Assembly (NCBI GenBank): GCA_016712595.1
Contig: JADJQT010000001.1
Span: 969,501-1,033,500, forward strand
Reading direction: 5' to 3'
Source: Rhodospirillales bacterium
Lineage (GTDB): Bacteria > Pseudomonadota > Alphaproteobacteria > Rhodospirillales > Defluviicoccaceae
DNA length: 64,000 nucleotides
The notes below the pieces were generated by a model. That model had not been told where the DNA came from. It ran no database searches and saw nothing but the letters and a program-made list of their open reading frames with translations. How positions within the stretch are numbered: the first letter of the stretch is position 1; the number at the start of each line of letters is the position of its first letter. The translations under genes were made by a program, and so were the position numbers. Positions 54,812 through 63,995 of this stretch are shown piece after piece.

Positions 54812-56633
54812 GCAAGAGGTGGGTCTCGCGCCGTTGCTGTCGCCATCCCCGCCCACCGACCGCGCTCCGGCGGCGGGTGTTCAGCAGTCCCTGACAGGAC
54901 GCTGCTGGCAGCTTGCGACAGCGGACGCGCGGCTTGCGACGGCGCTCATGCAGCGGCACGGTCTGCCGGACATCGTCGCGCGGATCCTCGCGGCGCGCGG
55001 CGTCGACCTCGATACGGCGGCGTCTTTTCTCGATCCGCGACTACGCCAACTGCTTCCTGATCCCTGCCGGTTGCAGGACATGCGCACTGGTGCCGAGCGG
55101 CTTGTCAGGGCGATTGCTGCCGGTGAAAAGATCGCGGTGTTCGGCGACTACGACGTCGATGGCGCAACCTCCGCGGCGTTGCTGCTGCGCTTCTTGCGGG
55201 CGGTTTCTGCCGCACCACCAGGACTCTATGTCCCCGACCGATTGCGCGAGGGATACGGTCCGAACGCACCAGCGCTGCAAAAACTGGCGCGCGAGGGCGT
55301 GAGCCTCGTTGTGACCGTCGACTGCGGCATCGCGGCACATGATGCCCTTGGCGCCGCTTCCGCCGCCGGGCTCGATGTCATCGTCGTCGACCATCACCAG
55401 CCGGCGGCAGCGCTGCCCCCCGCCGTCGCGGTGATCAACCCCAAGCGCATCGACGACGACAGTGGCCTTGTTCATCTGTGCGCCGCCGGCGTTGCCTTCC
55501 TGCTGACGGTCGACGCCAACCGGCTGCTCCGCGCCGCCGGCTGGTATGCCCACCGGCCGGAGCCTGACCTGCGACAGTGGCTCGATCTGGTGGCGCTGGG
55601 CACCGTCTGCGACGTCGTGCCGCTCACGGGCGTCAATCGCGCGTTCGTCGCGCAAGGGCTGAGGATTATGGCGCAGCGCGGGAATCCTGGGTTGCGGGCG
55701 CTGGCGGACGTCGCCGGTCTGACCGCCGCGGCCAACGAGCGCGATCTCGGTTTCGCCCTTGGTCCCCGGATCAATGCCGGCGGCCGCGTCGGCGAGGCCG
55801 ACCTGGGTGCCCGGCTGTTGTCGACCGATGACCCTTCAGAGGCACAGAAACTGGCGCGGCGTCTGGATGGGCTCAACCGCGAGCGCCAGGCGATTGAACA
55901 AGACGTGCTGTGCGACGTCCTTGCGCGGCATTGCCCAGGAACGGACGCCGACTCCCCGTTGATCTGGGCGGTGGGCGAAGGCTGGCATCCCGGTGTCGTC
56001 GGTATTGTTGCCAGCCGGCTGGCCGAGCGCTTCGGCAAGCCGGCGGTGGTGATCGGCCTCGACGGCGAGCAGGGCATCGCTTCAGGCCGCTCGCTTCCGG
56101 GAATTGATCTTGGCGCCGCGGTCAATGCCGCGGCCGCGGCGGGGCTGCTGATCAAAGGCGGCGGCCACGCCATGGCGGCCGGGTTTTCCGTCGCCACTGA
56201 GCGCGTGGCGGAGGTTTTTGCCTTTCTGAGCACTCGGCTAAGAGGAAATGGAGGTCTGAAGGCCGCTTCGACGCCATTCCTGCGCGTGGACGGCGAGCTG
56301 ACGCTGAGGGGGGCGGCTGCCTTGGCGGTGGAGGCGGTCGCCGCTCTCGCCCCTTATGGGGCCGGCCATGCCGAGCCGCGCTTCGTCATCGAAAGCGTGC
56401 GCCTTGGCCCAGTTCGCCGGATCGGCCGCGATCATCTCGCCTGCACTTTGGTCGACGGCAACGGCACCCGCCTGCCGGCGGTTGCCTTTCGCTGTGCTGA
56501 TCAGCCGCTTGGCCGCGCGCTCCTCGCCCATTCCGGGGCCGCCTTCCACCTCGCCGGCCGCCTGCAGCCGGGCCGCAGCCGCAGCGCCGGCGTTCAGTTC
56601 GTCATCGACGACGCCGCGCCAGCATGGGGCTGA
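54798..56633 (+). CDS. recJ: Single-stranded-DNA-specific exonuclease RecJ
   Basis: RecJ is a 5'-to-3' single-strand exonuclease in recombination and mismatch repair. The 611 residues have the DHH core: GDYDVDGATSAALLL, VTVDCGIAAHDAL, VVDHHQPAAALPP, then the DHHA1 domain with GGGHAMAAGFSV and an OB-like C-terminus. The start is uncertain: TTG 54798 overlaps hom by 14 nt; a GTG at 54819 is possible. It is the last gene of the alaC-hom-recJ run. The glpX gene often found between hom and recJ in related bacteria is absent. Confidence 0.93.
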   Translation: MNRSEQEVGLAPLLSPSPPTDRAPAAGVQQSLTGRCWQLATADARLATALMQRHGLPDIVARILAARGVDLDTAASFLDPRLRQLLPDPCRLQDMRTGAERLVRAIAAGEKIAVFGDYDVDGATSAALLLRFLRAVSAAPPGLYVPDRLREGYGPNAPALQKLAREGVSLVVTVDCGIAAHDALGAASAAGLDVIVVDHHQPAAALPPAVAVINPKRIDDDSGLVHLCAAGVAFLLTVDANRLLRAAGWYAHRPEPDLRQWLDLVALGTVCDVVPLTGVNRAFVAQGLRIMAQRGNPGLRALADVAGLTAAANERDLGFALGPRINAGGRVGEADLGARLLSTDDPSEAQKLARRLDGLNRERQAIEQDVLCDVLARHCPGTDADSPLIWAVGEGWHPGVVGIVASRLAERFGKPAVVIGLDGEQGIASGRSLPGIDLGAAVNAAAAAGLLIKGGGHAMAAGFSVATERVAEVFAFLSTRLRGNGGLKAASTPFLRVDGELTLRGAAALAVEAVAALAPYGAGHAEPRFVIESVRLGPVRRIGRDHLACTLVDGNGTRLPAVAFRCADQPLGRALLAHSGAAFHLAGRLQPGRSRSAGVQFVIDDAAPAWG

Positions 56634-57073
56634 GCGCACCCGGTTGCAGCGACGCCGGCATCTCCCTGATCCAGGCGCCATGTGGAAACTCCGCTGCCGG
56701 GTGATCTTGTTGTGGCGGCCGGCCGTGCGACGCCAACGACGCAATCGACGACCGCTTGATTCCAACCGGAACACTCTGATGCGGTTGGTCATCGCCCGGC
56801 GCGTGGCACCGGGGTTTGGCAAACGTGTTCCTCAAGTTGGGAGGAGGATCATGTCGCGGCACGCCGGAAGAGCGGGCAGGGCTCATACGCGCAGCGCCTC
56901 AACCGATCGTTGGTGCCCTACCTCTGCCATTCTCCTGCCTGTTGACAAACTTGGCCATTTGGCCATGACTGATCGCAACGAAGAACAACTTCGAATGGCT
57001 TCTCGTCGGATCGGTGGGGAGGTCATGCCAACGCCGGAACGACCATGACCGGTACTGGCCAGGGACAAGCCGG
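56634..57073. other. Intergenic region before the response regulator
   Basis: No sure gene is present. A TTGACA at 56942-56947 followed by the small inverted repeat TTGGCCATTTGGCCA might be the regulator's promoter/operator, but no -10 box is obvious. A short open frame with a good ribosome site (56851-57048) is listed separately. Confidence 0.45.
56851..57048 (+). CDS. Possible small protein (65 aa), unknown
   Basis: This is a tentative gene. ATG 56851 has a strong GGGAGGAGG just upstream. The product is basic and Arg/Ser-rich at the N-terminus (MSRHAGRAGRAHTRS) with no clear domain. It may be real or a chance frame in the leader of the response regulator. Confidence 0.25.
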   Translation: MSRHAGRAGRAHTRSASTDRWCPTSAILLPVDKLGHLAMTDRNEEQLRMASRRIGGEVMPTPERP

Positions 57074-57802
57074 ATGACGCCAGAAACTCACGTGCTTATC
57101 GTCGATGACGACCCGCAGGTGCGGGAAATCGTTCGAGACGCCTTTGAGGCTCAGGGATGGGCCGCCGCCGAAGCCGCCGACAGCTTGGAACTCGCAGACC
57201 GGTTGCGCCGGTGTACTCCTGACCTCATTCTCCTTGATCTTTGCCTTCCGGACGCCGACGGGCTTGCCATCGCCAGCAAGCTCCGTCTGACCTCCGACGT
57301 GCCGATCATCATATTGACCGGCCTGGGTGCCGACATTGACCGGATCGTCGGCCTCGAGATCGGCGCCGACGATTATGTGGTCAAGCCGTTCAATCCGCGC
57401 GAACTCGTCGCGCGCGCCAAGGCGGTACTCAGACGATCACGGGGCCCGATGGGCGGCACGCCGTCGGTGCCAGCGCTTGGCCACGATTGTCGCCGCTTCG
57501 TGGGGTATCTGCTTGACCTCACCACCCGCCGGCTTATCGCGCCGGACGGCACGGTGGTCCCGCTGACGAACGCCGAGTTTCTGCTGCTCGAAGCATTCAT
57601 CAGCGCACCGCGGCGGGTGTTGAGCCGGGATCAGCTTCTCGAGTTGACGCGGTCCCATGGCGGCGACGTTTTCGATCGCACCATCGACGTCCTGGTGCTG
57701 CGGCTGCGCCGGAAAATCGAAGCGAACCCGCACGCGCCGCGTCTCATTCGCACCGAGCGGGGCGCCGGCTACGTGTTCGATACGGTCGTGGAATCAATTT
57801 GA
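57074..57802 (+). CDS. OmpR/TorR-type response regulator
   Basis: The 242-residue regulator starts at ATG 57074. The receiver has the acidic pair (VDDDP), the phosphate site D55 in LILLDLCLPDADG, a Thr in ILTGLG and Lys in VVKPFNP. A winged-helix DNA-binding domain follows from about residue 140 (RRVLSRDQLLELTRSHGGDVFDR, with IDVLVLRLRRKIE). It converges on the hybrid kinase gene, the two 3' ends overlapping by 34 bp, so they are likely cognate. Targets may include the porin at the window's right end (inference). Confidence 0.92.
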   Translation: MTPETHVLIVDDDPQVREIVRDAFEAQGWAAAEAADSLELADRLRRCTPDLILLDLCLPDADGLAIASKLRLTSDVPIIILTGLGADIDRIVGLEIGADDYVVKPFNPRELVARAKAVLRRSRGPMGGTPSVPALGHDCRRFVGYLLDLTTRRLIAPDGTVVPLTNAEFLLLEAFISAPRRVLSRDQLLELTRSHGGDVFDRTIDVLVLRLRRKIEANPHAPRLIRTERGAGYVFDTVVESI

Positions 57803-60621
57803 TCCGCAGGCTTGCTGAAATGCCGGGCCATTGCTGCCGCGAGGAGATTTGGCGGCACCGGTTTTCTGAGGATTTCGACGGCGTTCAGCGCGTCCGTCGT
57901 CGCGTCGAGAAGCTCCGGGCGCTCGGCGGAGGTGAATACCAGCTCAAGCGTCGGCGCGATCGCTTGTGCGCGTTGGGCAAGTACAAAGCCATTCTCACCG
58001 CAACCCAAAACAACGTCAGTGTAAAGAAGGCTGATATCCGGATTGCCCCGCAGGCATGCGAGCGCGTGATCCGCGTCGGTAGCCGTGAACACGCGATAGC
58101 CGAGTCTGCGCAACTGCATGGCGACGGTCTCGAGCAAGAGGGCATCGTCTTCGACGACGAGGATCGCGCCCTCGGGCGTCCCGGCGGACCAGCGCCGATC
58201 AGCGGTCGGTCGACGCCCGGGGGAGTTCACTTCGATCACCGGGGCCGCGGTAACCAGGAGGTCGGCGACCGGCAGCGTGAAGGCGATCGACGTACCGGAC
58301 CCGGGCACGCTTTCGATGCGGAAGTCCCCTCCCGATTGTTGCACGAAACCGTAGACCATGCTGAGGCCGAGGCCACTGCCCTTGCCCGGTGCCTTGGTGG
58401 TAAAGAAAGGCTCGATCACGCGTTCGACGATGTTGGCCGGCATTCCGCAACCGTTGTCGTGCACCAGGACCTCGACCGACTGCCTGGCATCGGGCGTCGT
58501 CGCCCTGTCCGGCTGCGGAGTGATCGGCACGCGCGTCCTGGCGGCGATCGTCAGTGTTCCGCTGCCGTCCATCGCATCGCGCGCGTTCAACGCCAGATTA
58601 AGCAAGGCGTTTTCCAGCTGGCCCGGGTCCACGAACACCCGAGGAAGCGTCTCTTCCAGCTCCGTGTGGATGGTGATCCGCGCGCCGACACTGCATTCCA
58701 GCAGATCCAGAATCCCGCCGATGAGCGCTGCGACGTCGACGATCTCCGGCCGAAGCTTCTGGCGGCGTGAGAACGCCAGAAGCCGTTCGATCTGCATCGC
58801 GGCGCGCTCCCCTGCGGCAAGCGCCCGCGTTGCCCGTTCCCGCAGGTCTTGCTGTCCGGCCAGCGAATCCTGCAACAAGTGCAGATTGCCCTGAATGACC
58901 GCTAGCAGATTGTTGAAGTCGTGAGCCAGGCCGCCGGTGAGCTGACCCACAACCTCCATCTTGTGCGCGTGACGAAGTTGCAGTTCGGCCGCCTTGCGCT
59001 CGGTCACGTCGGTATGGATGGTTACGAAGCCGCCCGAAGGGACCGGGTTGCTGCGCAGTTCGATGATGCGTCCGGACGCGAGGTGTGCCTCGAAACATTG
59101 GGCGGCGAGGACACGTTCCGCTAGCTGGATCGGCGCTTCCATGGGTATGCCGGCTGAGGTCCGGAACCGTATGCCGCGCTCGACGACGAGCCGGCGCATC
59201 TTTTCGGCCGGCGTGCCGGGAACCAGTAGGTCCCCGGGGAGGTCATAGAGCAGAACGAACTGCCGGTTCCAGGCCAGCAACTGGCCCTCGGCGCCATGAA
59301 CGCTGAAGCCATCGTTCATGTTATCGAAGGTCGCGACGAGCAGATTGGACTTCTCCGCGAGCTGTTCGTCGAGTTTTTCCATGCGCCGCGCATTGTCGCG
59401 GAAGACGACGAACGCCCGCGCAAGATCACCGATTTCATCCGGGCGATCCGTCGCTGGAAAACTGGTTTCGTGCTCGCCGCGCGCGAGTTGTACCATCGCC
59501 GCCGTGATTCCCCGCATGCTGACGCCAAGATCGCGAATGACGAAGAAATAGGAAATCAGCACCGCGGTTATGATCGAAGCGACGCTGAGGCCGGCGAGCA
59601 GGATCGCGTGATCGGCAATCGTCGCGTCGATTGCGTGAGCCGCCCGCCCGACGGTCACGCTGGCGGAGGCGACGAGCCTGTCCACCTCTGTCGACATCTC
59701 GTCGGCAAGCCTGCGGTTGTCGGTAATGAGAGCCTCCGCCCGGGCAAGCGCCTGCAACTCGGCGCTGCGCAGCGCAAAAATGCTTCCCGTGCCGCTGACC
59801 TCGTCCACAAGTCCGGCGACCGGCCCGCGCAAGGGCGAGCGGAGGCCATCGGGCATTTCCGGCAGCAGGGCCTGCCATTCCTCGATGCTGCGGCGGAAGC
59901 GATCGTGAACGGCATTGAGCTCGGCGGGCGTGCGAACCTCGGTCGCAATCAGCAGGCTGTTAGCGGCAGCCTGGGTCAGGCGCTCGCCCTCGAGCAGCGG
60001 CTTTTGCGCGGTTACGGCGGCGATGAAGGTCTGCGAGGTCACGTCGCGCCTTGGCGGATGCGGCGGTTCGGTGTTCACGTCGGTGGCGACGCCGACGAGA
60101 CCGCGATTGACGGCGGCGGTAATGGCAAGAATGGAGGGGCCGAGGGTCTGGCGGATATCGTCCTGAAAGGTGAAGACGCGGGCGACCTCCTGCTGCATGC
60201 GGCGAGCCAGCATCGCGCGGCTGGCAACATACTCACCGAGCGCCGACAGGTTCTCGTGCAACGACGCGGCCGACGCCGAAATCTGTTCGATCAGGGCGGT
60301 TTCCCGGCTTTCGGCAGCCTGAAGGAGCCCGACTTCGCGACGCAGCGCGTTCAGGTCGTCGGATATCCGCTGCATCTCTCGTGCCCGCTGCCCCTCATCT
60401 GCCGCCGCGATCAGTGCGGGCGCCCGACCTTGCAGGCGCTCGCCGATCTGCGCGAGCCGGAGTGCGGCCGTCGTCTCCGGCAGTTGGCGCGCCGAGACGG
60501 TCTCGAACTTGGTGCGGATATCGGTCATTGCCAGGATCGCGACGATGCTGGCGAGCGCAACAAGAGCGGAGGCAACCGCAAGAATGAGAAACAACCGGCG
60601 CTGAATGCCGCGGATTGCCAT
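57769..60621 (-). CDS. TorS-like hybrid histidine kinase with C-terminal receiver
   Basis: A 950-residue membrane sensor kinase. An N-terminal helix (about 10-30), a long helical periplasmic TorS-like sensor domain (to about 330), a second helix (about 335-360), HAMP, and a PAS-like domain (about 430-545) lead to the kinase. H567 lies in LAHDFNNLLAVI; the N-box is NALLNLALNARDAM, and DNGCGMP and GSGLGLSMVYGF bind ATP. A C-terminal receiver (about 815-930) has D in LLYTDVVLG. It follows a periplasmic binding-protein gene by 33 bp, as TorS follows TorT, so that protein may present the ligand. Confidence 0.92.
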   Translation of the reverse strand: MAIRGIQRRLFLILAVASALVALASIVAILAMTDIRTKFETVSARQLPETTAALRLAQIGERLQGRAPALIAAADEGQRAREMQRISDDLNALRREVGLLQAAESRETALIEQISASAASLHENLSALGEYVASRAMLARRMQQEVARVFTFQDDIRQTLGPSILAITAAVNRGLVGVATDVNTEPPHPPRRDVTSQTFIAAVTAQKPLLEGERLTQAAANSLLIATEVRTPAELNAVHDRFRRSIEEWQALLPEMPDGLRSPLRGPVAGLVDEVSGTGSIFALRSAELQALARAEALITDNRRLADEMSTEVDRLVASASVTVGRAAHAIDATIADHAILLAGLSVASIITAVLISYFFVIRDLGVSMRGITAAMVQLARGEHETSFPATDRPDEIGDLARAFVVFRDNARRMEKLDEQLAEKSNLLVATFDNMNDGFSVHGAEGQLLAWNRQFVLLYDLPGDLLVPGTPAEKMRRLVVERGIRFRTSAGIPMEAPIQLAERVLAAQCFEAHLASGRIIELRSNPVPSGGFVTIHTDVTERKAAELQLRHAHKMEVVGQLTGGLAHDFNNLLAVIQGNLHLLQDSLAGQQDLRERATRALAAGERAAMQIERLLAFSRRQKLRPEIVDVAALIGGILDLLECSVGARITIHTELEETLPRVFVDPGQLENALLNLALNARDAMDGSGTLTIAARTRVPITPQPDRATTPDARQSVEVLVHDNGCGMPANIVERVIEPFFTTKAPGKGSGLGLSMVYGFVQQSGGDFRIESVPGSGTSIAFTLPVADLLVTAAPVIEVNSPGRRPTADRRWSAGTPEGAILVVEDDALLLETVAMQLRRLGYRVFTATDADHALACLRGNPDISLLYTDVVLGCGENGFVLAQRAQAIAPTLELVFTSAERPELLDATTDALNAVEILRKPVPPNLLAAAMARHFSKPADQIDSTTVSNT

Positions 60622-60654
60622 GAGTCCCTTGTCTTGTTACTCAATCAGTTCTCG

Positions 60655-62133
60655 TTACTCGGCCAATTCCATCGCCCAGCGATAATGACGACGCTGGCCG
60701 TCTCGCCCTAGTCGATCGGTGATCCGTTGCCAAGCCGCTGCCGCGCTCGCCAACGCTGCTTGCGCTGGAAGAGCGCCGCTCAAGGCGCTCCCGATCGCAG
60801 CATCAAACGCTGCGGCATAGGCGCGAAATCCCGGAATTCGCAGATCGCCCGCCGCATCCGGCGAGTCCAGACTGCTGCGAAGCACGCGAAGGTAGGCAGA
60901 CGCACGGTCCGATGCACCGAACACACGACGCCAGGTGTCCGCCTGGGCGAGATGCGACCGGCGATAAGGATTGATTCCGGATGTTCCGTCGAGGACATCC
61001 TCGGCGCTATGTTGGGGACTGCTGAACCAGGCGATGTATCGCCACGCGGCCTCGATCCGGGGACTGGCGGCCAGCACGGCCGCGATCCATCCACCGAAGG
61101 CGATGAAGGGAACGTGGCGAACCGAATCCAGGTGCTTCCATTCCTGTTTGGTCTGGTTCCACACCTCTTTACAGCCGGGCAGCATAAAAAAACCGACGCG
61201 CCCGGCGATCTCTGACACGCGGCCATCCGCGGCCAGCACCCCTGTGTCCGTCCAGTCGATGTTCATCGCCGCCCGCCCCGCGACGAAACGGGCACGAACG
61301 TCGTAGCTGTCCAGGGTCTCGGCGTCGACGGGCGCGAACGGGCGGATCGCGACGTACTCGCTCAGCGCCCGGACCCACCCGGGGTTATCGATCATCGGCG
61401 ACATCGTTTGCGGATCGAAGAACATCGCGCCGCGCCGCTGAGGAAGGTTCACATAGCACGCTGCGCGGCTGAACAGCGTCCACACCCGCTGTCCCCGTGG
61501 AGCGAACGCTTCGAGCGTTCCCGCGACCGTTCGGCCCTCGGAGTCGCTTCGCCCATGGAAATATTCGGCGATTCGTCGGTAATCCTCCCAGGTCTCTGGT
61601 GGAACGAGGGCTTGGCCGTAGCGCTCGGCAAAGGTGCGTTGATGGACTGGATCGGCAAAGAGATCCGAGCGGTAGGCGCCAATCTGCAAGTCACCGTCGA
61701 CAGTGACCGCTTTCCATTGCCCTTCCCAGCGCATCATCACATCGCGATAGGCTGGCAGGATATCGCGGAAAGGTTCCGAATTGACCAGCCATTCCGGCAC
61801 CGGAGCGAGGTAGGGCGCAAGATCTCCCAACCAATCCGACGGGACGATGACGACGTCGTAGGCACTGCGCCCGGTAATGCAGCCGACCATGATCTCGTCG
61901 TAGAGCCGATCAAACGGTGCGCGCTCGACCGTAACCGGGATGCCTTCGGCCTTGGCGAAACTGCGTCCGTGCCGGATCGCCGGGCCGCCGATTGCCTCGG
62001 TATCCCGGGTAATCACGCGAAGCGCCGTCGCCCGCAGGTCGGCGGCGCAGGCGAGCCGCGGAAGGAGGAACCCGCAGGCCGCATTGAACAGCAAGGATCG
62101 CCGTCCGATCATGGCACGCGAACGATCGGCCAT
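60655..62133 (-). CDS. Exported extracellular solute-binding protein, orphan, linked to sensor kinase
   Basis: A 492-residue binding protein. The N-terminus IGRRSLLFNAACGFLLPRLACA looks like a Tat signal with an A-x-A cleavage site. The mature part resembles family 1 (sugar/polyamine-type) binding proteins: YDVVIVPSDWLGDLAPYL, TVDGDLQIGAYRSDLF, PETWEDYRRIAEYF and GRAAMNIDWTD. No ABC permease or ATPase gene is nearby; the hybrid kinase follows after 33 bp. It probably senses a ligand rather than transporting it. The exact ligand is unknown. Confidence 0.85.
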   Translation of the reverse strand: MADRSRAMIGRRSLLFNAACGFLLPRLACAADLRATALRVITRDTEAIGGPAIRHGRSFAKAEGIPVTVERAPFDRLYDEIMVGCITGRSAYDVVIVPSDWLGDLAPYLAPVPEWLVNSEPFRDILPAYRDVMMRWEGQWKAVTVDGDLQIGAYRSDLFADPVHQRTFAERYGQALVPPETWEDYRRIAEYFHGRSDSEGRTVAGTLEAFAPRGQRVWTLFSRAACYVNLPQRRGAMFFDPQTMSPMIDNPGWVRALSEYVAIRPFAPVDAETLDSYDVRARFVAGRAAMNIDWTDTGVLAADGRVSEIAGRVGFFMLPGCKEVWNQTKQEWKHLDSVRHVPFIAFGGWIAAVLAASPRIEAAWRYIAWFSSPQHSAEDVLDGTSGINPYRRSHLAQADTWRRVFGASDRASAYLRVLRSSLDSPDAAGDLRIPGFRAYAAAFDAAIGSALSGALPAQAALASAAAAWQRITDRLGRDGQRRHYRWAMELAE

Positions 62134-62149
62134 ATCTCAGGTACCCCTT

Positions 62150-62325
62150 CGCAGGTATTCCCTCGGCGCACGCATTCAATGACAAATACTACAGGCGAAG
62201 CGCACTGGCTGACATCATCCGTTCATATGTGAACGGCAATGTCTCTGCACCTCCCAAACCCGGGCCGGAGATCGTGATCGGCCCAACCGGCGCAGGCGAT
62301 TGGCAGATCGCCTGCGCTTTTTTTT
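62150..62325 (+). ncRNA. Candidate structured small RNA or leader
   Basis: Three successive perfect stems lie on the plus strand: CCGTTCA/TGAACGG (62219-62236), GGGCCG/CGGCCC (62262-62284) and the terminator stem at 62290-62317, followed by eight T. No plus-strand coding gene runs into them. The start near 62150 is a guess; no clear promoter is seen. It could be a trans-acting small RNA or a prematurely terminated leader of the porin gene 230 nt downstream. Confidence 0.4.
62290..62325 (+). terminator. Strong intrinsic terminator
   Basis: GCGCAGGCGAT (62290-62300) pairs perfectly with ATCGCCTGCGC (62307-62317) around TGGCAG, followed by eight T (62318-62325). On the minus strand no T-run follows, so it acts for plus-strand transcription. 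Confidence 0.9.
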
Positions 62326-62555
62326 GCAGCAAATGGCTTTTGCAGCACGCGGCGCGTGTGCGGGCCCAGCGATGAGACGGCGTGGCACAGAGGTGGCACA
62401 GGGGCGGCACAGGGAGAGCCTGATCCTGCGCCTTCATGGCCGTTTGTTTCGAATATTACCGACTTCGCCAGTGTCACTGACATCAGCGGTTCATGACCAT
62501 CGGTTGAGATGCCCCTCAATTCAACCAAGAATCCAAGTCCGATGGAGGGGACGCC

Positions 62556-63995
62556 ATGGTTGCATACGGCAAGTCAGCGATCCGGCCCGCTGGGATCGCG
62601 CTCAGCAGGGGCCGCCGTCCTCGTCGCGCCCTGAGCGATGCACTCCTTTCCCTTGCCGCGGCGGGGGTCCTGTTCTGCCTGCCGTGCTCGGGCGCATCCG
62701 CGCAGGAAGGAGAAGGCGAGATGCCGGGAACGGGTTTGCCGGAACAGGTCCCGCCGGAGCCGGGCGGATCGCCGATGAAATATGATTTCGAGCACAACAT
62801 AACCGGCGACTGGGGCGGAGCGAGGAACCGCCTTTCCGACAAAGGTGTCGACATTCGCGGCGGCTACGCGATGGAATTCCTCGCCAATCCGGTCGGCGGC
62901 CTGCGTCAGGGTGAGACCTACGTCCACAACATCCTCTTGCAGGGCGACTTCGATCTGGAAAAGTTACTCGGCGTGCCGAAGACGGTGTTCCGCGTCCTCG
63001 GATCACAGCGCTCGGGCGAAAGCCTCGCCAAGCAGGACATCGGCAGCGCCATCAGCGTTCAACAGCTTTACGGTGGCGGTGAGACCTACCGGCTGGTCGA
63101 AGCCGAATTCCTGACCTCGCTTTTCGACGATCGTCTCAACCTCGCCTACGGCCGCCTGTCCGCAACCGACGACTTTCTGACCTCGCCGCTCTACTGTAGC
63201 TTCGTCAACAACGGCTTCTGCGGGCAGCCGCCAGCGCCGTTCTTCAATATGTCGAACGGTATCACCGCCTATCCAACCTCCGTGTGGGGCGTCCGCGCCA
63301 AGGTAAGTCCGATCCCTGAGACGTATGTAATGGTTGGGGTCTACGACGGCGACGTTAATCAGGATGGCAAGAACCATCACGGCATCAACTTCACCTTCGG
63401 CGACAATGGCGTGCTTGTCCTCAATGAATTTGGTTATACACCGCAAAGGGGATTGTTTGATCTGCCCGGCCATTACAAGGTCGGAGCATACTATCATTCC
63501 GGTCATTTTGACGATGTCTCGAAGGACGCCAACGGGAATAACCTGTTTATTACCGGGGTCGCCGCCGAGAAATTTACCGGAACCAGCGGTTACTATACCC
63601 TTCTCGACCAGATGGTCTACCGGGAGGCGCCGGAAGCGGACCAGGGCCTGAGCGTGTTCTTCGTCGCGGTCGCCAGCCCGGACCAAGAAGAAAGCACGAT
63701 GCCGTACTTCGTCTCGGGCGGCCTGGTCTATCAGGGACTGATCGGCGCACGGCCGATGGACAGGACGGCCTTCGGCGTAACCAACGCCTGGTTCAGCGAC
63801 AAGCTCAGTGATGCGCGCCACGATGCCGGCCTGGAGAAACAATCGACCGAGACCGCGCTCGAGCTGAACTATCAGGTTCAGGTTACCCCCGCCATCTACT
63901 TCCGTCCCGACCTGCAGTACATCATCAAACCAAATGGACAACGGGATATCGATAACGCCTTCGTAATCGGCTTCGAGGCTGGCGTTACATTTTAA
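62556..63995 (+). CDS. oprB: OprB-type carbohydrate-selective outer-membrane porin
   Basis: A 479-residue porin for sugars. A long signal peptide ends near SGASA before QEGEGE. The start of the mature barrel has ITGDWGGARNRLSDKGVDI, the OprB family opening, and FEAGVTF ends the protein with the C-terminal Phe needed for barrel assembly. ATG 62556 follows GGAGGGG. It is complete, ending 5 bp before the window edge. The upstream binding protein/kinase pair and regulator make a likely sugar-sensing unit with this porin (inference). Confidence 0.9.
   Translation: MVAYGKSAIRPAGIALSRGRRPRRALSDALLSLAAAGVLFCLPCSGASAQEGEGEMPGTGLPEQVPPEPGGSPMKYDFEHNITGDWGGARNRLSDKGVDIRGGYAMEFLANPVGGLRQGETYVHNILLQGDFDLEKLLGVPKTVFRVLGSQRSGESLAKQDIGSAISVQQLYGGGETYRLVEAEFLTSLFDDRLNLAYGRLSATDDFLTSPLYCSFVNNGFCGQPPAPFFNMSNGITAYPTSVWGVRAKVSPIPETYVMVGVYDGDVNQDGKNHHGINFTFGDNGVLVLNEFGYTPQRGLFDLPGHYKVGAYYHSGHFDDVSKDANGNNLFITGVAAEKFTGTSGYYTLLDQMVYREAPEADQGLSVFFVAVASPDQEESTMPYFVSGGLVYQGLIGARPMDRTAFGVTNAWFSDKLSDARHDAGLEKQSTETALELNYQVQVTPAIYFRPDLQYIIKPNGQRDIDNAFVIGFEAGVTF

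Larger units (their letters stand above)
62134..62555. other. Intergenic region between binding-protein gene and porin
   Basis: Besides the orphan terminator and hairpins at 62219-62325, it contains TGGCACAGAGGTGGCACAGG direct repeats (62384-62411) and the porin's ribosome site GGAGGGG near 62541-62550. No gene is visible. Confidence 0.5.

Noticed and set aside
56356..57048. Long frame running from inside recJ to the regulator leader
   Set aside because: Its first 280 bp overlap recJ in another frame. Only the last part (from ATG 56851) has a ribosome site, and that is listed separately with low confidence.
59296..60711. Plus-strand open frame (471 codons) opposite the hybrid kinase
   Set aside because: Shadow of the kinase gene; no domain is recognisable and composition is Arg/Gly/Asp-biased.
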